The notes under the pieces were generated by a model. The model was not told where the DNA came from. It saw only the letters and a program-made list of their open reading frames with translations, and did not search any database. This document shows, piece after piece, positions 6,617-10,031 of a DNA stretch of 10,031 bases. Both the position numbers and the translations under genes were made by a program. This DNA comes from Verrucomicrobiota bacterium. GTDB lineage: Bacteria > Verrucomicrobiota > Verrucomicrobiia > Limisphaerales > UBA1096. Where the stretch lies: assembly GCA_030747575.1 (NCBI GenBank), contig JASLKI010000338.1, forward strand, positions 1-10,031, given 5' to 3'. Within the stretch, counting starts at the first letter, position 1. Each line of letters begins with the position of its first letter.

Positions 6617-6628
6617 GCTTGGCCAAGC
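6617..6628. repeat. 12-bp perfect palindrome GCTTGGCCAAGC after korB
   Basis: The palindrome lies one base beyond the korB stop codon. It contains both orientations of the octamer that recurs through much of the window. Next to it, GGGCAAG occurs three times (6594-6600, 6605-6611, 6611-6617). With no loop it is not a terminator; a protein-binding or genome-wide repeat motif is more likely. Confidence 0.5.
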
Positions 6629-6629
6629 G

Positions 6630-7547
6630 TTACTTCATCAGGTCGAAGGTGGCCTGAAGCACCTCCGAGTCCGGCTTGCCTTCGAACTTGCCCTGAGCGG
6701 CATCGATGACGCCGGCCTCGAGCGCATTCTTGGTCGGCCTCTGAATCTGGTAAAAAATGCCGAACCGGCCCGGGAAATCCTCGCTGGCCAAGGCGTACGC
6801 CGCCGCCTCGTCGGTGGGGTCATGATCTTCCGGCATGAGCTTGAACTCGCCTCCCTTGCGGGGGTTGGAGTTGTCAAATGCGCCCGCGAAAAACTCGGTG
6901 CACTCGCTCAGACACTCGATGAAACTGAAGCCATCGTGATCCATCGCGGCGTCCATCATCTCGAGCAGGTGCTTGGGATTGGTGTGCGACGTTCGGGCCA
7001 CGAACGTCGCCCCGGCCGAGATGGCAAGCTTCATCGGGTTGATCGGCTGGTCGAACGCGCCCCAATTGTCGGTCTTGCTCTTGAATCCCAGCGGCGAAGT
7101 GGGCGAGGTTTGTTTCTTGGTCAGGCCGTAAACGAAATTGTCCATGACCAAGTAGGTCATCTTGACATTTTTGCGTGCGGTGTGGACGAAGTGGTTGCCG
7201 CCGATGGAAAAGGCGTCGCCGTCGCCGCCGAAAGTGAACACGTGCAGGTCCGGCCGCGAGATGGAAAGTCCGCTGGCGAAGGACAACGCACGACCGTGAA
7301 TGTAGTGCACGCCGTGTGCCTGCACAAAGTACGGGAACCGGCTGGAGCAGCCGATGCCAGCTACGGTGCTCACGTTCTCGTGGGGGATGTTCCGCTTCTG
7401 GATCAGTTTATAGTAGATGGAGAGCACGGAAAAATCACCGCAGCCTGGGCACCAGGTCGGGTGATCGGCGGTGATCTCTTTTTTGGTCACCGGTTGGCGT
7501 TCCCCGGCGTCCTGAGTGGGTTGCTCCATTGTTGCGGTGTCGCTCAT
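6630..7547 (-). CDS. korB: 2-oxoacid:ferredoxin oxidoreductase, beta subunit (2-oxoglutarate type)
   Basis: A 305-residue beta subunit that binds thiamine diphosphate and one [4Fe-4S] cluster. With KorA it oxidatively decarboxylates a 2-oxoacid, probably 2-oxoglutarate to succinyl-CoA, reducing ferredoxin. Cluster cysteines are C33 and C36 in WCPGCGDF, C67 in GIGCSSR and most likely C216 in LSECTEF (C212 is an additional nearby cysteine). The TPP motif is GGDGD (107-111), closing at DNFVYG (136-141), followed by the characteristic KKQTSPTSPLG. The ATG at 7547 (MSDTATMEQ) is chosen. A longer frame from 7721 would overlap the korA coding end and lacks family similarity. It is 16 nt after the korA stop, so the two are almost certainly co-transcribed and made in equal amounts. 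The assignment to 2-oxoglutarate rather than another 2-oxoacid rests on resemblance only. Confidence 0.94.
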   Translation of the reverse strand: MSDTATMEQPTQDAGERQPVTKKEITADHPTWCPGCGDFSVLSIYYKLIQKRNIPHENVSTVAGIGCSSRFPYFVQAHGVHYIHGRALSFASGLSISRPDLHVFTFGGDGDAFSIGGNHFVHTARKNVKMTYLVMDNFVYGLTKKQTSPTSPLGFKSKTDNWGAFDQPINPMKLAISAGATFVARTSHTNPKHLLEMMDAAMDHDGFSFIECLSECTEFFAGAFDNSNPRKGGEFKLMPEDHDPTDEAAAYALASEDFPGRFGIFYQIQRPTKNALEAGVIDAAQGKFEGKPDSEVLQATFDLMK

Positions 7548-7563
7548 GTTGTTAATAATTGTA

Positions 7564-9387
7564 TCAAGCTGTGGCGGCTTCTTCTTCCAAACGCTCTTTA
7601 ACGCGCTCAATAATTTCCGAAACTTTCCAGCGGCGGGCGGCTGTCTTGTTGATGCCTTTGATGCGCGCATCGGCAAACCGGGCGCGGAGTACGCCGGCCA
7701 ACTGGCCGTAGCCGTAGACACCGCCGTCGTTCATCTCGATGACATAGACCGAACTGAACCTCGAAAAAATGGTATCCAAGTCGTTCGGCAACGGGTTGAT
7801 GTGTTTGATGTGCAACGCAGACAAGGCATCGCCATTGCTGCCGAGTTCTTCCACCGCCTCAAGGAGCGGCCCCTTAGTCGACCCCCAGCCCACCAGTAGC
7901 ACATCACCGGAGTCCGCCCCGTACACCTCAGAGGCGGGTAATTCGTCCGCAAGTATCTTGAGCTTGTTGCGGCGTTTTTTTGTCATCGCGATATGGTTCG
8001 CCGCATCACCGCTGGGATGCCCCCACTCATCATGCTCCAAACCGGTCACCACGGGGTAACGGCCATCCTCAATCCTCGTGCCAGGAGCCCTATGTTGGCT
8101 GGGCCCATCTCCAGACGACAAGTCATACGGCTTGTGCGACGGAACAGGGCTCAAGTCCAGTTCAACATTCTTACAAATCGTTTTCAGATCCGGCTCGTTG
8201 AAAGCCTCGATGCGAGTCGCTATGGCCTGGTCGGTGAGCACGAACACAGGGACACTGTATTTGCGGGCAATATTCACCGCCTCGATAGCAGTATAAAAAC
8301 AATCCTCAACGTCGGAGGCGGCCAGCACCACACGGGGCGAGTCGCCGTGGCCACCGTACAAAGCGATATTGAGATCTGACTGCTCGACATCGGTCGGCAA
8401 CCCGGTGGAGGGGCCGCCGCGCTGCACGTCGATCACCACCAACGGTATCTCCGCCATGACCGCCCACCCAATGGCCTCTGTCTTCAGTGAAATGCCCGGG
8501 CCGCTCGAACCGGTGACCGCCACGTGCCCACCGTAGCTCGCGCCTATCGCCATCGAGACGGAGGCTATCTCATCCTCGCACTGGATGAACGAGCCGCCGT
8601 ACTTGGGCAATTCGCGCCGGAGCAATTCCATGATGTCCGACCACGGCGTGATGGGGTAACCGGCGCCAAAACGAACCCCTGCGGCGATCAGCCCGTAGCC
8701 AATCGCCTCATTCCCGGACATCACCACCTGGTTCGAACGCTCAGCACCGCCCCTAGCTAGGCGAAACAGATTGGAGATGTCGTTAGACTGATAACGACAA
8801 CCAGCCTGGAAGGCGTCCATCGCCGTCTTCAGGATGCTTTTGCTCTTGCTCCCAAACCGCTCGTTGATTAGCCGCTCGAGCTTCGTTGTATCGAGGCTGA
8901 ACATCCCAGCGATCAATCCAAGCGCATAAATGTTCTTGCCCTTGTCACGGGCAGTGCCGCCGATCGCCTCAACTGTCAGGCTGGAGATGGCGATACCAAT
9001 GTGGCGATACTTGGTGAGCCATTCTTCACACGGCTCCACGTGGTCGCTGTCGTAAACCAAAACACCCCCCTTGGTCAGGTTATTGACATGATTATCGTAT
9101 GAGTGCTGGTAAAAGGCAAACAGCACGTCGGCTTTGTCACCGGGGCTGATCACCTCACCGGAGCCAAGGCGCACCTGAAAAATAGACGCCCCACCCGAGA
9201 TGGTCGACGGGATCGTCATCATGGTCATGACATCCCGCTCGCTCCTCCCCGCCAATCGCGCCAAGAACCCACCGATGGACTGGATACCATCCTGGGAGTT
9301 GCCAGCGAGGCGAATCGTGACCTCGGAAATATTGGAGGGTTGGGAGTTGCTCCCGTTGTTTGCTTCCGAAACAGTTGTCTCGCTCAT
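7564..9387 (-). CDS. korA: 2-oxoacid:ferredoxin oxidoreductase, gamma-alpha fused subunit (2-oxoglutarate type)
   Basis: A 607-residue fusion of the gamma and alpha parts of the enzyme, the usual arrangement in many aerobic and microaerophilic bacteria. Residues about 22-200 are the gamma domain (VTIRLAGNSQDGIQSIGGF at its start). Residues about 220-410 are the alpha pyrimidine-binding domain with GYPITPWSDIME (243-254), the YPITP signature of the family, ECEDE-like CEDEIAS (270-276), GSSGPGISLKTEA (293-305) and VQRGGPSTGLPT (321-332). GLEHDEWGHP (449-458) leads into the C-terminal domain (about 490-600) that contacts KorB. The ATG at 9387 is chosen; a TTG at 9414 would add nine residues. There is no Shine-Dalgarno; the upstream stretch is AT-rich. 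A promoter with a perfect -35 lies about 60 bp upstream. It carries no cluster cysteines; the cluster is in KorB. Confidence 0.95.
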   Translation of the reverse strand: MSETTVSEANNGSNSQPSNISEVTIRLAGNSQDGIQSIGGFLARLAGRSERDVMTMMTIPSTISGGASIFQVRLGSGEVISPGDKADVLFAFYQHSYDNHVNNLTKGGVLVYDSDHVEPCEEWLTKYRHIGIAISSLTVEAIGGTARDKGKNIYALGLIAGMFSLDTTKLERLINERFGSKSKSILKTAMDAFQAGCRYQSNDISNLFRLARGGAERSNQVVMSGNEAIGYGLIAAGVRFGAGYPITPWSDIMELLRRELPKYGGSFIQCEDEIASVSMAIGASYGGHVAVTGSSGPGISLKTEAIGWAVMAEIPLVVIDVQRGGPSTGLPTDVEQSDLNIALYGGHGDSPRVVLAASDVEDCFYTAIEAVNIARKYSVPVFVLTDQAIATRIEAFNEPDLKTICKNVELDLSPVPSHKPYDLSSGDGPSQHRAPGTRIEDGRYPVVTGLEHDEWGHPSGDAANHIAMTKKRRNKLKILADELPASEVYGADSGDVLLVGWGSTKGPLLEAVEELGSNGDALSALHIKHINPLPNDLDTIFSRFSSVYVIEMNDGGVYGYGQLAGVLRARFADARIKGINKTAARRWKVSEIIERVKERLEEEAATA

Positions 9388-9445
9388 CGAGGAATTTGAA
9401 TAATTTTGCCCCAACCACCCCCAAGGAACGGGAGCGGCGCTGGTG

Positions 9446-9473
9446 AAAGTATCAATCTTTTTAGTCGTGTCAA
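9446..9473 (-). promoter_or_regulatory. Candidate sigma-70 promoter of korAB(-cinA)
   Basis: On the minus strand TTGACA (9473-9468, perfect -35) is followed by a 16-nt spacer and TACTTT (9451-9446, a partial -10). Transcription would begin near 9439, leaving about 50 nt before the korA ATG. The 163-bp gap to thrH is the only non-coding space ahead of korA and contains no clear terminator for thrH, so some read-through is possible. Confidence 0.5.
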
Positions 9474-9550
9474 ACGATTATCCGATCTAATGCAAAAAAT
9501 TTCATTCTCTTCACCAATCCTGGAAACTTGAAACACAAACTCGACCAAGC

Positions 9551-10031
9551 TCACGCCCCCATCTCACCCCGAATCAGGGACATCAACTCGCCGTAATCCT
9601 CAGCCGAGGTGAACTGCGGGAATTCCTTCTTCACGCCGTCCGGTGCCCGAAAGAGAAAGCCCACATCGGCCTCGCCCAGCATGGTCGTATCGTTGTACGA
9701 GTCGCCGGCGGCGATCACCTGGTAGTTCAGCCCGCGAAACGCCGCCACGGCTTTGCGTTTCTGGTCCGGCTGCCGCAACCGGTAGTTGGCCACACGCCCT
9801 TCGCCGTCAATCTCGAGTTGATGGCACAATATCGCCGGCCATGCCAATTGCCGCATCAGCGGTCCGGCGAACTCCTCGAACGTGTCCGACAGAATGACCA
9901 CCTGCGTGATCGTACGCAGCTCGTCAAGGAAAGCTCTCGCCCCCTCCAGCGGCGCAAGTGTGCCGATTACCTCTTGGATATCCGCCAGCTTCAGGCTGTT
10001 CTCGGCGAGTATAGCCAGGCGTCCGGCCATC
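9551..10031 (-). CDS. thrH: ThrH-type phosphoserine phosphatase / homoserine phosphotransferase (5' end beyond window)
   Basis: HAD-superfamily phosphatase closely resembling Pseudomonas ThrH, which removes phosphate from phosphoserine and can transfer it to homoserine, linking serine and threonine synthesis. About 160 residues are visible. LKLADIQEVIGTL, VVILSDTFEEF (motif II Ser), PLMRQL, CHQLEID, YRLRQPDQKRKAV (with the motif III lysine region) and VIAAGDSYNDTTML (the acidic motif) match ThrH almost block for block. The nucleophile motif (DLEGVL in Pseudomonas, from memory) would lie in roughly 45 missing N-terminal residues past the right edge. The ATG at 10030 aligns with an internal Met of ThrH (the LM before the KQRLRIL region), so it is not the true start. 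It precedes korA on the same strand with 163 bp between, probably a separate transcription unit. Confidence 0.93.
   Translation of the reverse strand, partial: MAGRLAILAENSLKLADIQEVIGTLAPLEGARAFLDELRTITQVVILSDTFEEFAGPLMRQLAWPAILCHQLEIDGEGRVANYRLRQPDQKRKAVAAFRGLNYQVIAAGDSYNDTTMLGEADVGFLFRAPDGVKKEFPQFTSAEDYGELMSLIRGEMGA

Noticed and set aside
6471..7601. 376-residue plus-strand open frame across the start of cinA and korB
   Set aside because: Both genes beneath it have unmistakable motifs on the other strand, and this frame shows none.
1..10031. CRISPR array, insertion sequence or prophage
   Set aside because: No regularly spaced repeats, transposase, integrase or terminal inverted repeats were seen. 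All genes look like housekeeping or metabolic genes.

Overview
The window carries eight protein-coding genes, plus the 5'-truncated thrH at its right edge. It looks like chromosomal DNA of a bacterium from the Planctomycetota/Verrucomicrobiota (PVC) group, most likely Verrucomicrobiota. The evidence is a secreted iduronate-2-sulfatase-like sulfatase, a secreted ComEC-like metallo-beta-lactamase-fold protein, a characteristic small ferredoxin, a two-subunit 2-oxoacid:ferredoxin oxidoreductase with a gamma-alpha fusion, and moderately high GC. This assignment is inferred from gene content; there is no marker gene. None of the starts has a convincing Shine-Dalgarno sequence. I see no mobile element, tRNA, rRNA or CRISPR.

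Left part (1-2640): a secreted sulfatase (minus strand, 3' end beyond the left edge) is divergent from an acyl-CoA delta-9 desaturase with a long charged, coiled-coil-like tail (plus strand). The roughly 150 bp between them hold a 17-bp inverted repeat that could be an operator. The desaturase ends in an intrinsic terminator. The following ~230 bp contain a series of inverted repeats ending in a second, strong terminator. An upstream segment could pair with that terminator's 3' arm, so this is a candidate attenuator or small RNA ahead of the next gene.

Middle (2712-5286, plus strand): a secreted metallo-hydrolase, a NifS/IscS-like fold-type-I protein, and a small 4Fe-4S ferredoxin, probably one transcription unit. 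The NifS-like protein is the most unusual item. It keeps the catalytic-loop cysteine, the PLP-stacking histidine and the PLP aspartate, but has Arg in place of the Schiff-base lysine, and the Asn and Gln equivalent to IscS N155 and Q183 are also replaced.

Right part (5303-10031, minus strand): thrH (5' end beyond the right edge), then korA-korB-cinA. KorAB is a 2-oxoglutarate-type 2-oxoacid:ferredoxin oxidoreductase. It has a perfect TTGACA -35 element upstream of korA and a 16-nt korA-korB gap. The ferredoxin encoded convergently next door is a natural electron-carrier candidate, and the NifS-like protein may be linked to Fe-S or sulfur metabolism; both links are inference from proximity. 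The octamer GCTTGGCC (either orientation) is strikingly over-represented in parts of the window and absent from the korAB-thrH part.
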